Below, one piece after another: positions 1 through 11,079 of a stretch of DNA of 64,000 bases. The translations under genes and the position numbers were made by a program. The stretch spans positions 176,018 through 240,017 of the forward strand of contig JBBELK010000816.1 in NCBI GenBank assembly GCA_037783545.1, given 5' to 3'. Each line of letters opens with the position of its first letter. The first letter of the stretch is position 1. The stretch comes from Henricia sp. BOLD:AAB3569 (Eukaryota; Echinodermata; Asteroidea; Spinulosida; Echinasteridae). Under the pieces are notes generated by a model. The model was not told the DNA's origin and did no database searches. It saw only the letters and a program-made list of their open reading frames with translations.

Positions 1-73
1 ATGTTTTAATGCTTTATCAAAGCCCAATTCTTATGCCAGATTCTGAAAGTGTGGGCAGTAATTAGTCATAGTA
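1..73 (-). repeat. dispersed repeat fragment, paired with 58440-58507
   Basis: The reverse complement of the first 73 bases closely matches 58440-58507, with only a few substitutions and small indels. Both copies hold the same phrase about attactgcccacactttc followed by ctgataaagcatt. The element probably continues left of the window, so its type cannot be judged. Confidence 0.75.
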
Positions 74-78
74 TACAC

Positions 79-420
79 ATGTCACATGGTTTGAGGGTGG
101 ATACCGTAGTCGATATTAGTTGACACGCTAGATCCCGAGGTCGAGGGAACGAGCGTGTCAACTTCCAATACCGAGGTGAGCTAATATACAAATACAACAT
201 GGTTTGATGGGAGATATTGAAAACTAACAACCCCGAGGTGTTGGATGATTGGCACTATCTCCCGAGGCGTAAGCCGAGGGAGATAGTGCCAATCATCCAA
301 CACCGAGGGGTCGTTAGTTTTCACTATCTCCCAAGAAAACCATGTTGTATTTGTTTTACTATACCTCATAAAATATTCATTAGGTAGCCACGGTATTTCA
401 CTGGTCCATTCCACCATGTG
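79..420. repeat. large hairpin (foldback) repeat
   Basis: An inverted repeat spans about 189-353, with a 14-base loop near 264-277. The arms read aaatacaacatggttt ... gggagata and the reverse. The outer flank at 355-420 is the inverted counterpart of 1010-1125, so it belongs to a dispersed family. CCGAGG-type words occur at about 133, 171, 231, 262, 275 and 303. Some of them keep the same orientation on both arms instead of being mirrored. I see no coding sequence; this is most likely a non-autonomous foldback element lying in a host intron. Confidence 0.7.
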
Positions 421-955
421 TTTTAATTTTATCGTGCAGTAGTTGGTTAAACTAAAACATTCTTTTCAATTTAAGGAGACACAGAGCAGAAAGTTCATGT
501 CTAGTCATTTAATATTTTTGAAATTCAGACAAACACTGGAATTATGTTTAAAAAATTAAAGTTTTGCAACAACTTTAAGGGTTTTAAATGGAACACCGTC
601 AATTCTGTCATTGTCAAACTTGGTGCGAACTTTCAACTTCGGCGTAGAAAGTCATTTAATTATCTTTCTTCCAACTGTTCTACTTTATTTATGGTCATTC
701 CCCTGCATTCAGTGTTTGTTGCAAGTATGCAAACTGCATTTTCTAAAGCTCATTTTGATTCTTTGGCGTCTTTTTTGTCCAAAATTTCATCAAGTTCTTC
801 CTCTGTACGATCGCAAAGCGAGCACACTACGTAAACGCCATTTTGATTTATACCTGTAATAGACTGGTACAATGAGCTCTTGCACTAATCTCCACTGCAC
901 AAACGAAAAGTGAATGTGTTGTTGGTAAAAAGATCACAGTGTACTGGGACAAATC
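421..955. other. no recognisable feature (presumed pinin intron)
   Basis: AT-rich sequence with short spurious reading frames only. I see no splice-bounded exon resembling pinin and no clear repeat partner within the window. Confidence 0.5.
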
Positions 956-1130
956 TAGGCCGTGTGATAGTACCCGTGTGTTAGTAAAAACTAACACACG
1001 GCTGAGTTGCTGGAATGGACCAATGAAATACCGCGGCTGCCTGATGAATATTTATGAGGTATAGTAATATCGACTATCCACCCGAAATGAACCGTGTAAT
1101 ATTTGTTTTACCATACCTCATACATGTACA
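956..1130. repeat. second copy of the 79-420 repeat end, with a perfect small hairpin
   Basis: Positions 1010-1125 match the reverse complement of 355-420 and part of 80-130: shared words include ggaatggacca, tgaaatacc and tatgaggtatagta. At 974-1001 a perfect 11-bp stem, ccgtgtgttag paired with ctaacacacgg, encloses a 6-base loop. The TACATGTACATGT run starts at 1123. Confidence 0.65.
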
Positions 1131-2143
1131 TGTACATATTCTTCCCCAGTTTGGAATCATCGACCGCTTATGTGCATGTACACGCACGGTGCTGTCGCGC
1201 GTACTGCACTATACAAGCTACATGTATGGCTTTCCCCATACATTTTGTAGATTTTTCATTGTTTTTTATTGTATGTTATTTTTGTATAATTTTTAATTTT
1301 TTCCCAAGATAACTGTATAAAGTGCTGTTTCTGTGGTGTAAAGTACCATGATGTGAATGTAATATGTACAAAATTAAAAAAGAAATCTGGGTGGGTGTTA
1401 AAATGACCTTTCAAAAACCCTCACAAATCGGTGTACCGATTCACAAGTGCAAAAGAGAGGTGTGGCACCCGTTGGAATTTTTTTGGCATGGAATGACCCA
1501 TTTACTGGTAGGTTTTCTTTCGTGCTTGAAATTACATGTACATACATGTTACCTGTAGTTGCATTTTTTTGGAAGGTTTGTTCTCAATTTTGTTTTATTG
1601 TTACATTGTTTGCATGGTTGCATGGGTCTTTCCATCTTAGAGGTACATGTACATGTACGATGTACATGCATACCGAGCAACAATCAATGCAAACATTTTC
1701 TCAACTTTTTGATTGAACAAAAATAATCAATCTGAGTCAGAATTTTCAGCACACAGAAGCTTTACATGTACATGCATGCAGTCATGCATAATGAAGCTGT
1801 TTTGTGAATATTTCAATGTCAACTGAATTACAAAAGAAATTTTCAAATTTTGATTAAACTGAAAATTTGCGTTTCTTTTGTTGGTCGGTATACATTTTGC
1901 ATTTACAATATATTTTCATACAAATACAGTACCTTTACCCCAAAATAGTGTGAAAACATACCTGTTTACCCCTTCCTGTACAAATTTTCCATGCAACTTC
2001 TATAACATAGAGAGACACTTGTGCCATTTTTGTCTGTCCGGGTTTATGTACTACATGTAGATGGAAAACTTGTAAAGGGAAGTATGCTCTTAATCATGTG
2101 ATGTTTCTTTTATTGGCGTTACGTTGTTGATATTCTTGTTTAG
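1131..2143. other. presumed pinin intron with repeat debris
   Basis: AT-rich with repeated ACATGTAC words. The stretch 1960-2075 (cctgtacaaattttcc ... gtctgtccgg ... gaaaacttgtaaaggga) resembles the centre of the palindromic MITEs at 7377-9931 and is probably a decayed relative. The end, ttcttgtttag, is a good splice acceptor. I found no pinin-like exon for the residues expected just upstream, so the preceding exon is outside the window. Confidence 0.5.
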
Positions 2144-2299
2144 GAGCGTAAGAGGTCTGAAATCGAGAAAAAATTGGACGAACAGGCCATAGAAGAGAAA
2201 AAAGCTGTAGCAACCCAGCGGATGCAGCTGTTTAGCGAGCGCCGCCAACAACAGTTTGAGCTTCAGAAGCTACAGAGATTGGTTGATATAGCTGCGGAG
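2144..2299 (+). CDS. PNN: pinin (PNN), internal exon
   Basis: Pinin is a nuclear protein of the exon-junction and splicing machinery that also has a reported role at desmosomes. This 156-nt exon is bounded by an AG acceptor (2142-2143) and a GT donor (2300-2301) and is in phase 0 at both ends. It encodes 52 residues, beginning ERKRSEIEKKLDEQ and ending LQRLVDIAAE. It aligns without gaps to the vertebrate pinin segment that begins near RRQEIEQKLEVQAEEE and runs into the LxxLxxKVELAQL region. The stretch is highly charged and helical, as expected for pinin's N-terminal coiled coil. The next exon continues the same family alignment. Upstream exons, including the start codon and the RNRRIFGLLMGTL-type motif, are not in the window. 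The identification rests on recalled family sequence; the match is strong and no competing family fits as well. Confidence 0.88.
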
Positions 2300-2483
2300 G
2301 TATATGTATAGTCATTTTAAAGGCCATTGTATCATTTGCGATGACCAGAGTTGACAAGAAAAAACTTGTTTAAAGTGTTGATACATGTAGGAATGGCAAC
2401 AAACACCATATTAACTATGATCTTTTGATCAGAGTAAAAACGTGTTTCTTATTTTTATGAGTATGGGTGTTTATGATCTGCAG
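2300..2483 (+). other. pinin intron
   Basis: 184-bp intron with GT at 2300 and the acceptor ctgcag ending at 2483. It joins phase-0 codons on both sides. Confidence 0.85.
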
Positions 2484-2622
2484 CAAGATGTCTGGGATGC
2501 CCACACTAAGAAGCTAAGTAATTTCATCCGCACCAAGGCTAAACCTCCAATATTCTACATGCCGGCTAAGCCCTCATTGGTAACTGAAAAGAAACTCAAG
2601 GATTCTAAGGAGCTGCTGAATG
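2484..2622 (+). CDS. PNN: pinin (PNN), internal exon with the conserved IRTK(A/T)KPPxFY motif
   Basis: 139-nt exon after acceptor ctgcag, ending with donor gtgagt at 2623. It encodes QDVWDAHTKKLSNFIRTK followed by AKPPIFYMPAKPSLVTEKK and a KDSKELLN tail, leaving one base (phase 1). The vertebrate pinin counterpart is EEWNEHNAKIIKYIRTKTKP, then HLFYIPGRMCPATQKL. The tryptophan, the FIRTK/YIRTK block and the FYMP/FYIP block all line up, which makes this the most diagnostic part of the gene. The reading frame carries directly from the 2144-2299 exon. This and the downstream exon form one transcript unit on the + strand. Confidence 0.9.
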
Positions 2623-2786
2623 GTGAGTGTGCTACTGTATGCTGGGGACGTATAGACCAGCGCTGTAGGTCGAATGGACCAGCGCTGTAGTCGAGTCCAC
2701 ACTTTCCGAGTCCGAGTCCTTTATTCCCGAATCCGGCATACATACGAGTCCTCAGCAGGCTGAGTCCGAGTCCCAAGTCCTTGTTT

Positions 2787-3055
2787 TAAGGCTGGATGCA
2801 CACTGAACATTGTTTACGCGTTGCGCACGTAAATTTGACGTGTCACTTTTCGAAAACATATGGTACTGAGGAAATTTGGAGCAAAAGGACGCACTTAAAA
2901 CTGCAAAATGATGCACTTAAAACTGCAAAATTAGCTTGGGTGGCAAGCATTTTTGTCATAATGTGATTTTCAGAGGTTTGATTCCCACCAAATTCCCTTT
3001 GCGCCAGATTTTTCTAAAAACGACACGCGTCAAATTTACATGCGCAATTCAGCCT
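2787..3055. mobile_element. MITE family A, copy 1
   Basis: The ends are taaggctggatgcacactga and its inverted counterpart, attcagcct. Subterminal inverted repeats (cgcacgtaaatttgacgtgt against acacgcgtcaaatttacatg) make it foldback-like. It matches the copy at about 4745-5002 along most of its length, including caaattcccttt and gatttttcttaa-type words. It has no coding capacity. Confidence 0.75.
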
Positions 3056-3329
3056 ACCGTACATGTATGTAGGTGCATGCATTAAGAGTTAATGGGCGAA
3101 AAGTGTCAAAATCCAATATCAGGAAATAAATCAATAAAACAAAATCTAGGATTACTGTAGCCTGCTCTTGCATGAACATTTTTTGTGACTCGGTCAAACC
3201 TAATGACTTGCGATGAAATGTACAAACAGGTACATGTACATGTAGTTTATCGGCAATAAAGGGAACTGGACAAGTTAAAAATGACACGCTTTGATGTTGG
3301 TGAAAAGACGGTCACTGGTGATTGTCCCC

Positions 3330-3474
3330 TGTAAACTATTTTGGGACAAGTTCGATTTACTACAATAGTTAACTTTAATTCAACTTGAGTTTCTAGAATG
3401 ATGGATTTTACACCTCGTTCGAGGGCCACTAGTCCTACTAAAGTCGTAAATCGAACTTGCCCACAGTTTACTGG
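3330..3474. repeat. imperfect foldback repeat in pinin intron
   Basis: gtaaactattttgggacaag plus ttcgatttac (3331-3360) is mirrored by gtaaatcgaacttgcccaca plus gtttac (3446-3471). This is probably a small MITE; target-site duplications were not resolved. Confidence 0.6.
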
Positions 3475-4165
3475 TAGTCTGGAGAACGCATCTATCAAGC
3501 ACCCACCACTGATTGGACCAATTCTGATTGGACAACGATGACGGTTGCCATACATTCTGTGACATACATGTATAGGCCTACCTCATGGTTGTCTTTGTGC
3601 AAGGCATAAAGATGGAAGGCGATCACACTATGGTTGAATGCAGAGCGAATTGCCGCACGGCTGCGTTGGTATAGACTGCTTTATGTCTTGTGGCTCGGGT
3701 CATTATCATCGTTCAGGTCCTTAGCCATACTGTTTGAGACTGGCCAACCATACCTTTATAACCATTCATAAGAACCGGTTCATGTAAAACAGTAAAACTC
3801 CCCAAAATTCTTTGACAGTAAACTTGTCTGTTTAGCCATTTTGTAAAAACCTACTTTGCTATACCTGTCGCACGTTCATTCAAAGTGCTGCGCGTCAGGT
3901 CGTTTTTGTTTGATTGCATGTGCGTTGTATGCACAGGCACACGGATAACCTTCTGCAATTTTTTGTCATCGTGTTAAGGTTGTTTTTATGTGTGCATTTT
4001 CCATACGCACGAAAACTGGCAACAGCCAGATGAGAAAGTGTTTAAAACCAGCCGGTCCCTTTATCATCCGTTTAAGACCACCCACATGACGTGCTCTCAG
4101 CCAATAGGATTGTGTAAACTGTCTGAGGTATTTATGAGCGTATTACTTTGGTTATCATGATGCAG

Positions 4166-4752
4166 AAATGATGAAGAAACGGCGGAAGGAAGTTGAAGAG
4201 GAGATCCAGGAAATGCAAGTGGAGGCTCCAAAGAAGGAAGCAGAGGCTGCTGGGAAGGGAACCGAGCATGATTGGAAGGAAAAGGGCCCAGAGGAGGAAG
4301 ACAAGACCAAGGGTAAGGGTAAGACCAAAGATAAAAAGAAGAAACATGGTAAGGTTAAGCACGAGGATCGGCAGAACGGAAAGGACGAAGCGAAGCTTGG
4401 TAGTGAGGACGAAGATGCGTATGGTAGAGATAGTGATGGCGATGCAGAGGGAGATGGGGTTACTATGGAAACAATTAATGTTGGAGATGCAGGTAAGGAT
4501 GGGGTGGGAACGCAGGGAGCCAAAGGGGAGGCGGAGCTAGAAATGGACCAGGAAGGGGCGTGGCATGATAGGACCGCTGTGGAGGATTGCCAAGTAAAAG
4601 GTGCTACTGAAGCGTCGGACGATAAGAGAGAAGTTGGGCAAGAAACAAACAATGAGGCCGCCACGGAAGACTTTAGAACTGCATTGTACAGAGAGGAGGA
4701 TCAGAAACCAGAATTATCCTGGGATGACGATCCTATGGAACAGTTATCTTGA
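4166..4752 (+). CDS. PNN: pinin (PNN), terminal coding exon
   Basis: The acceptor atgcag ends at 4165. The first two bases complete the split codon left by the 2622 donor, giving E followed by MMKKRRKEVEEEIQEMQ. About 195 residues follow before TGA at 4750-4752. The start of the exon is a charged helix corresponding to pinin's RRIEFAEQI region. The remainder is low-complexity Lys/Glu/Asp-rich with a GKGKTKDKKKK basic patch and an acidic SEDEDAYGRDSDGDAEGD stretch. It ends DPMEQLS. The long Ser/Arg-rich tail of vertebrate pinin is absent; shorter acidic tails are known from other invertebrates. The stop codon lies at the edge of MITE family A copy 2, so the last residues may be MITE-derived. 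I see no clear AATAAA within the next few hundred bases. Confidence 0.82.
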
Positions 4753-5002
4753 TTCACACTGGAATTTTGTTCACAATACACACATGTAAATTTGATGTGC
4801 ATTGCTTCAGGAAAACTTGGCACAGGGAGAATTTGGAGTGAAACAATGCACTGAAAATTACAAAATCAGCAAAAATTGTGATTCTGTGAATTTCACTGTT
4901 GGTTTACACCAAATTCCCTCCATGCCATATTTTCTTAAGGTGACGCCCCTCAAATTTACGAATGTAATGCTTGACAAAGGCTCAGTGTGAATCCAGCCTT
5001 AC
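4745..5002. mobile_element. MITE family A, copy 2, abutting the pinin stop codon
   Basis: The right end, tcagtgtgaatccagcctta, is the inverse of copy 1's left end. The left end, about ttgattcacactggaa, begins in the final pinin codons, with its first bases diverged. The internal match to copy 1 is clear (ggagaatttggag, acaccaaattccct, tcaaatttacgaatg). Confidence 0.75.
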
Positions 5003-5069
5003 AAGGTCATCTTCGGAAACGAAAGGCCTTTGCTGGGCAACGCGAGCCACTGGCAACCCCTTCCAAACA

Positions 5070-6027
5070 TAGACTGAGAGCTGGATAGGGTTTAATGAAA
5101 ATTTTGGAAACAAAACCGCCAATTGTCTTAAATTATAGTATCAGCAACCCTGATCACGGAATGGCTGGTCTTAAGTTTGGCTAGATCATACCGAGGGTCT
5201 TGGAGCCATGCCAAATCAGGCAAATTATACATTTAATCATATTTAATTCAAAATGTTCGGAACAAAGATGACTCTGGTATCATTTTGTAGCTTGGAGCGT
5301 GTAGATTCCGGCAATATAACTTGGGAGTAATTTCAGATCAGACTAATTAACTTAAAATTGCAGGAGGGGGCGTGGCTATGTTTACACCCCCCCTTTTGCC
5401 TTTTTGCCAATACTGTAGCAATACGATGGCACAAGCGACAATGAAACCAGTTTGTGGTGAAAAGTTACCATTTGTGAACAAAGAAAATACAACTGAAGAG
5501 CAGTTTTAGATCAGACTACATGTAGCTTAAAAGCAGGTTAATTAGTGCGGAGGGGGCGGGGCCTCAACCCCCCACTTTTTACTTTTTCGTTTGTATGGTC
5601 GCAATGCTCAATTTCTACCGTGCCAAATTTGTCTGACTTATCCGCCGGTGTCCTGCAGATATTTTGATGCCGGTTTCGTGACAATAGGCCATGGCGTTTT
5701 CACCAAATGCTCATTTTCGCTAAAAAATAGCACATTTAAGTTAATTAGTCGGATCTAAAATTACTTCCAAGTTATATTGCCGGATTCTACACGCTCCAAG
5801 CTACAAATTAAAATGATACCAGAAGTCATCTTTGTTCCTGAAATTTTGATTTAAATGTGATTAAATGTTTAATTTGCCTGATTTGGCATGGGTTCAAGAG
5901 CCTCGGTCTGATCTAGCTAAACTTAAGACCGGCCATTCCGTGATCAGGATTGCTGATACTATAATTTAAGACAATCGGCGCTTTTGTTCCCAAAATTGTG
6001 ATTAAACCCTATCCAGCTCTCAGTCTA
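5070..6027. mobile_element. 958-bp element with about 290-bp terminal inverted repeats
   Basis: The left arm, from tagactgagagctggatagg to ataacttgggagtaatttc, is repeated in inverse from about 5755 to 6027. The flanking TA at each end (5070-5071 and 6026-6027) is compatible with a TA target duplication. The centre holds two related GC-rich blocks, aggagggggcgtggc at about 5365 and ggagggggcggggcc at about 5550. There is no transposase, so it is non-autonomous. Confidence 0.82.
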
Positions 6028-6452
6028 TTAGTAAGTGTGTGAAAAAAAGGCCACAGCAGAAATTTGGGCCCAATCAGAAACCTCGATACAAAAACACTGG
6101 TGGCTAAAGTCAACTCGTACCATGTGGCAGATGTGCAGATTTCTGCATTTTTTTAAAAATCTGACCTCAGAAAAATGTCCTTGTTTGGCTCATATCAGAC
6201 CTATTAAATTAAGATGAAAAACAACAAACCAACTCTGTCTTTCTTGGAACATGTAACTTTACTCGTGCCGTTTTGCCTGACCAACAGAACCGTGTTTTTG
6301 AAAATTGCTCGCGCATAGTTTAGGGGAAGATCGTCCGGGTTATATTACAAACGTGAACGATACCGTAGACTTAAAGCACATTCGATAGCATGTGATGATC
6401 TGGCTGCTGTATGGACATAATGCCATTGTGCCCTCTGTGGGTATTTCTCAGG

Positions 6453-6806
6453 TCTAGAGCCTATTTTAACGATCAAGATATTTTCTAAAAATGCCTTTAT
6501 CTTCTCTCAAAATAGAACAAATAACTTCAACTTGTTGAACATGTCTGACAACAACCTTCCTGTACAACATTCCCGTTAACTTATGTAACAAGGACAGACA
6601 TATGTCGGACTTCTTGTTCTGTCCTGTATGTAAATTACATGGGAAATTTGGAGAGGGAGGCTTTAGAAAGACTTGTCAGACTACCTGTTGCATTTTTGGG
6701 CTTAGGTTATCTTCTTAGAACAAGTTAAAGTTAATTCTTCTATTTTGAGAGAAGATAAAAGTATTTGTAAGAAAATATTATCTTGATCGCCAAAATAGGC
6801 TCTAGA
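6453..6806. mobile_element. 354-bp palindromic MITE
   Basis: The terminal inverted repeats begin tctagagcctatttt and include cgatcaagata and tcttctctcaaaatag on both arms. The centre (gtaacaaggacagaca ... gtcctgtatgtaaatt) resembles the centre of the 7377-9931 family. Confidence 0.75.
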
Positions 6807-7376
6807 TTTGACAAAGGCGTATGTACATTTGATCGATAGTCTTATTCTGCCATACTTTTTATGTGAATAATTACGGTCATGATACAGACGTACTGCTGCA
6901 TGTGTGGAACTTGTTAGAAAAACGTACTACATGTGTATGCATGTGTATCGATATTAAATATGAGTGACAAAATAGTCTGAAAAGGACCCTGTACCACATT
7001 GGCTTGGCACTACCGGTAGGTGCCACAATTTTTTAAATTAATGAGTTGCAAAGATGTTTTTGCAAATACTGCTTGAGTGAACTTGGACAAAAGACAGAAC
7101 TGCACTGTGGGAAGCTTGCTAGATCGCTATCTTTCCCACAATGCAGTTCCGACTTTCGAGGGCTGCATTCTGATTGGCTGCCTAAGATGACATAATTAGG
7201 GTGAGCAGTTTGTCACATGGATGCCAGTGCTCCTTAGGGTTCGTCAGCAATTTGTATTGTGCAGCAGAGGCCTTTGGTTTGTGAAAATATCACAATGCCA
7301 GTAACGCGCCCAACAAAGGTACACATATACAAAATAATTTCATCATTGCACTTCATCTAAAATAGCTAACTACTGT
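6807..7376. other. no gene; one short hairpin
   Basis: A hairpin at about 7096-7148 pairs gaactgcactgtgggaa with ttcccacaatgcagttc. Nothing else was recognised. Confidence 0.45.
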
Positions 7377-7837
7377 ATATGGGTCTTTCCACAGTAATGG
7401 GGTACATTTGAGAAATATGTCAGTAATTCCTTTCAGATGTTTTTAGTTTATCCCAAAATTAAAGACATTTTCTTGTACTGTTCTCAGGAGATAACTTTTG
7501 CCCCAAAAGGTAAGAAATTGCTGCCACAACATGCATTTTTGTGTACAAAATATTGTGTACAAATTTTTCTATTACGTATGTAACGTGGACAGACCAATTT
7601 GTGACATTTTTTTCTGTCTTTGTTACATACGTACATGTAATAGGAAAATTTGTGCACGGGGTTTCAGAAATGTATGTTGTAGGACTATTTTTCTTACTCC
7701 TTCGTGCAAAAGTTATTTCCTCAGTTTAGCTGAATAATTTAAAGATAAAATTAGGACATTTGAACTGAACTGGGACCTAAGATCTTGTATGTCACAGAAA
7801 TGTACATGTACCCCATTACTGTGGAAAGACCCATATA
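7377..7837 (+). mobile_element. palindromic MITE family B, copy 1
   Basis: Terminal inverted repeats tatgggtctttccacagtaa and onward, ending ttactgtggaaagacccata, with TA at each outer edge. Inner arms around tattacgtatgtaacgtgga and its inverse make almost the whole element self-complementary. The short reading frames in it are by-products of the palindrome. Confidence 0.85.
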
Positions 7838-7983
7838 GCTTGTGGCTCAATCAAGACCCTTGTAAATTTAAACAATAAAGAGCAGCTGTTACATAGACTT
7901 TAAATTTTACTTTTCACTAATTGGGCAATTCCAGAAATTCAGACGTACATTTCAGTGACTTTGAGGGGTTGTAATGCTTCACA

Positions 7984-8425
7984 TATGGCTCTGTCCACAG
8001 TAATGGGGTACATTTCTGTGACATTCAAGATCTCAGGTCCCAGTTCACTTCAAATGTCTTAATTTTATCTTTAAATTATCAAGCTAAACTGAGGAAATAA
8101 CTTTTTCACCAAGGAGTAAGAAAAATAGTCCTACAACATACATTTGTGAAAACCTCGTGCACAAATTTTCCTATTACGCATGTAACAAAGACGGAAAAAA
8201 ATGTCAAAACATTGTCTGTCCACGTTACCTACGTAATAGGAAAATTTGTACACTTGCTTTTCAAAAATGTATGTTGTGGCAGCAATTTCATACCTTTTTA
8301 GGCAAAAGTTGTCTCCTGAGAACAAAACAAGGACATTTCTTTAATTCTGAGATAAACTAAAGACATCTGAAAGGAATTATTGACCTATTTTTCAAATGTA
8401 CCCCATTACTGTGGACAGACCCATA
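7984..8425 (-). mobile_element. palindromic MITE family B, copy 2 (inverted)
   Basis: Same ends (ctgtccacagtaatgggg ... ccccattactgtggacag). The interior reads in the opposite order to copies 1 and 3: the gaactgggacc-like side comes first. Confidence 0.85.
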
Positions 8426-9010
8426 TACATTGTATTCTAGTTGTTTGATTTTAAACATGTTCTTCATGCATCCCTGGTACAACTGTAACTCCTTAAAAAT
8501 TGAATGTACTGTACATGTAATGCCATTTTCCATTTAAGCGTGATGGGTCAAAAATCCATCAGTTTAGAACAAGTACACATACATGTACATAATGTATGGT
8601 TTTTTTTTGAAGTACCATGCTTATCAATTGAATATTGCATTACAATCAGTTTTTCAGGAATTACACTGACTTCCATCAATAATGCTTAAAGAATGTGTGT
8701 GTTATATGTGAATTACCTTATTACAAGCCCTCAAGCCCAGAAATGTATGCCTGAATTTCTGGAAATGGCCAGTTTTGGAATTTGTGTGTGGGGACTTTGG
8801 TGCTTTTGTCAAAAATAGCAATGTTATTAGTACCAATGTTTGTAAGAGCAAATTGCATTTACAATGATACACACTAGTTTTTTATTTTTTTTTTGAGTTG
8901 AAATCCCAGAACACTTTTGATAAAATTTATCCCCTACATGTACCTCTCTCTTAAAATTAATTTTCCTTACGAATTTAGAAGTTACATTGTACCGGTAATT
9001 GTGTTCAAAA
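8426..9010. other. no recognisable feature
   Basis: AT-rich sequence with ACATGTAC words and a poly-T stretch near 8878-8895. No repeat partner or gene was recognised. Confidence 0.45.
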
Positions 9011-9249
9011 ATTGTTCTATTTCAAGCCACAGGTGCTATCACACCCTTATGTGTAAAACGTTGCATCAGTTGCCCCAATGGATCTGAAACATAATGAAGT
9101 CACGGTTTGTTTACATACATGTACATGCTTTCCTATGACCCTACTGTACATGTATGTCCTCTGGCACCCTGAGATTCCCATACATTTGCACACGCATGTT
9201 AAGAAACTGTGATGTCATTATGTTTCAGGTCGACATGTATTTCTAAAGC
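9011..9249. repeat. dispersed repeat C, copy 1 (partner 12366-12600)
   Basis: Near-identical to 12366-12600 over about 235 bp, in the same orientation. It contains an internal inverted pair, tctgaaacataatgaagtc against gatgtcattatgtttcaggt, suggesting a MITE. Confidence 0.85.
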
Positions 9250-9484
9250 TATTAACCACAAAGGTTTGCTTACTACATTGTAATTGTGTTCGAAAATCAT
9301 TCTAGATGTCAAATTTGAGGGGGAAAATATGAAAAATGTGTTCACAGACTTCTAAAAACTGACCCAAAGACATACTTCGTTTCATTGCATTGGTAAACAA
9401 GTATATTTTGAATTACATTTTGTAACCTCCTGTTCAATGCACTATGAAGAATGCTTTTGGACTTTTTAGTATTAGTGAAGTATG

Positions 9485-9931
9485 TACATGGGTCTGTCCA
9501 CAGTAATGGGGTACATTTGAAAAACAAGTCAATAATTCCTTTCAGATGTCTTCAGTTTATCTTAGAATTAAAGAAATGTCCTTGTTTTGTTCTCAGGAGA
9601 TAACTTTTGCCCAAAAAAGTAAGAAATTGCTGCCACAACATACATTTTTGAAAAGCAAGTGTACAAATTTTCCTATTACGTAGGTAACGTGGACAGACAA
9701 TTTTGTGACATTTTTTTCCGTCTTTGTTACATGCGTAATAGGAAAATTTGTGCACGAGGTTTTCACAAATGTATGTTGTCGGACTATTTTTCTTACTCCT
9801 TGGTGAAAAAGTTATTTCCTCAGTTTAGCTTGATAATTTAAAGATAAAATTAAGACATTTGAAGTGAACTGGGACCCAAGATCTTTATGTTACAGAAATG
9901 TACCCCATTACTGTGGACAGACCCACATGTA
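9485..9931 (+). mobile_element. palindromic MITE family B, copy 3
   Basis: Ends tgggtctgtccacagtaatg and cattactgtggacagaccca. The interior matches copy 1 in the same orientation and copy 2 in inverse. Confidence 0.85.
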
Positions 9932-10825
9932 TATCAAATACCACGTCTCCTTTTGCAAAAACAGTGTTATGCCTTAGTTTCACTTCCCATTGAGTCCACA
10001 TACAGTGTACTCTGGACGTTGCCAGACTAAAACGCATTCCAGGGCTTGGACCGTGTCTGAATTCATTGGCTGTGGCTTGAAATTACAAGTCAATGGAAGA
10101 CGCTAGGTAGAAGGATTGATCACTTTCCGTAGACTCTTGTGTAATTCCTAAGACGCAGCCACTTATTCAGACATGGTCTTAAGAGCAGTATACATTTGTA
10201 ACTGAGTGAGGGGACAACACTGAACATTTATTAAGATCTTTTGTCATCAGTAGTTAATTTATACACGTACACCTATAAGGAAATTTGCCCTATAGACATT
10301 GGGGCTGCGTACGGTAAGTAAACACACAGTTTTGTCCCTTGTACATTGCTCCTCACATAAAATGTTAATTCAGTGTATTTTCAGTGAGATTTACTGATCT
10401 TGTTAGAAAACAGTTAGCAGTATTTGTGCCACTGTCTGGCTGGACTTTATATTTTCAGTATCACTAGAAAATGAACTTCTAATAGACCATATTAGTGCTG
10501 GAAAGGCATACAGGTACCTGTTGTCAGCTTCCAGCTAATTCATCTGATTCAAGATTTATTAACCCAGTCAGTTTTCACATTTGCCGTTTTTATTTTTCGT
10601 TTTTAGCAATAACTGGTACATGTATGTATTTAAATTCGCAGTTTTCCCACTTTGTGATGGCTTTAAAATTAGGTCATATCACTGTTGCTAAGCAACAAAA
10701 TAAACATGAAAAATCAATCTGAGAATGGAATTTTTCGGCACACGGATACTTTATTCAGTCATGCAAATATTTTTATTAAACTGTTTCTTGCTTGGTATAA
10801 TTACCAGGTCATCTGTTGAAACATA
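9932..10825. other. no recognisable feature
   Basis: No exon, repeat partner or RNA gene could be supported here. Confidence 0.4.
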
Positions 10826-11079
10826 TAGTGAACATCAAAAGAAACATATCAATATTTTTTTTCTTTTTCTTTTTCTTTTTGTATGCATCTATGTTAAAAC
10901 GTTTATGACTGATGGCAGCTATTCCTAATTGTCAATTGAGCATGACATGCTTGAGTGCCTCTCTACTTGTGAACTGCCCAATTTGACCTTTCTGCTGAAA
11001 GCAAACCTTGGTGTAGAGATTTGCATTATTTCATTTGCCTACACCTAACATTGCCATACACAAACAGTTCATACTGAAC

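Larger units (their letters stand above)
2623..4165 (+). other. pinin intron containing MITEs
   Basis: 1543-bp intron from gtgagt (2623) to atgcag (4165). It holds the MITE at about 2787-3055 and a foldback at about 3330-3474. The rest (about 3545-4130) shows no feature I can name. Confidence 0.85.

Noticed and set aside
4155-4664. 169-codon Ser-rich frame on the - strand
   Set aside because: It is the antisense of the Lys/Glu-rich pinin exon; the low-complexity coding strand leaves the reverse open.
7498-7737. Open frames of 60-80 codons with FSYYVGNVDR and NRKICARGF motifs, recurring at 8131-8360 and 9552-9841
   Set aside because: They are translations of the palindromic MITE arms and appear on both strands of each copy; they are not genes.
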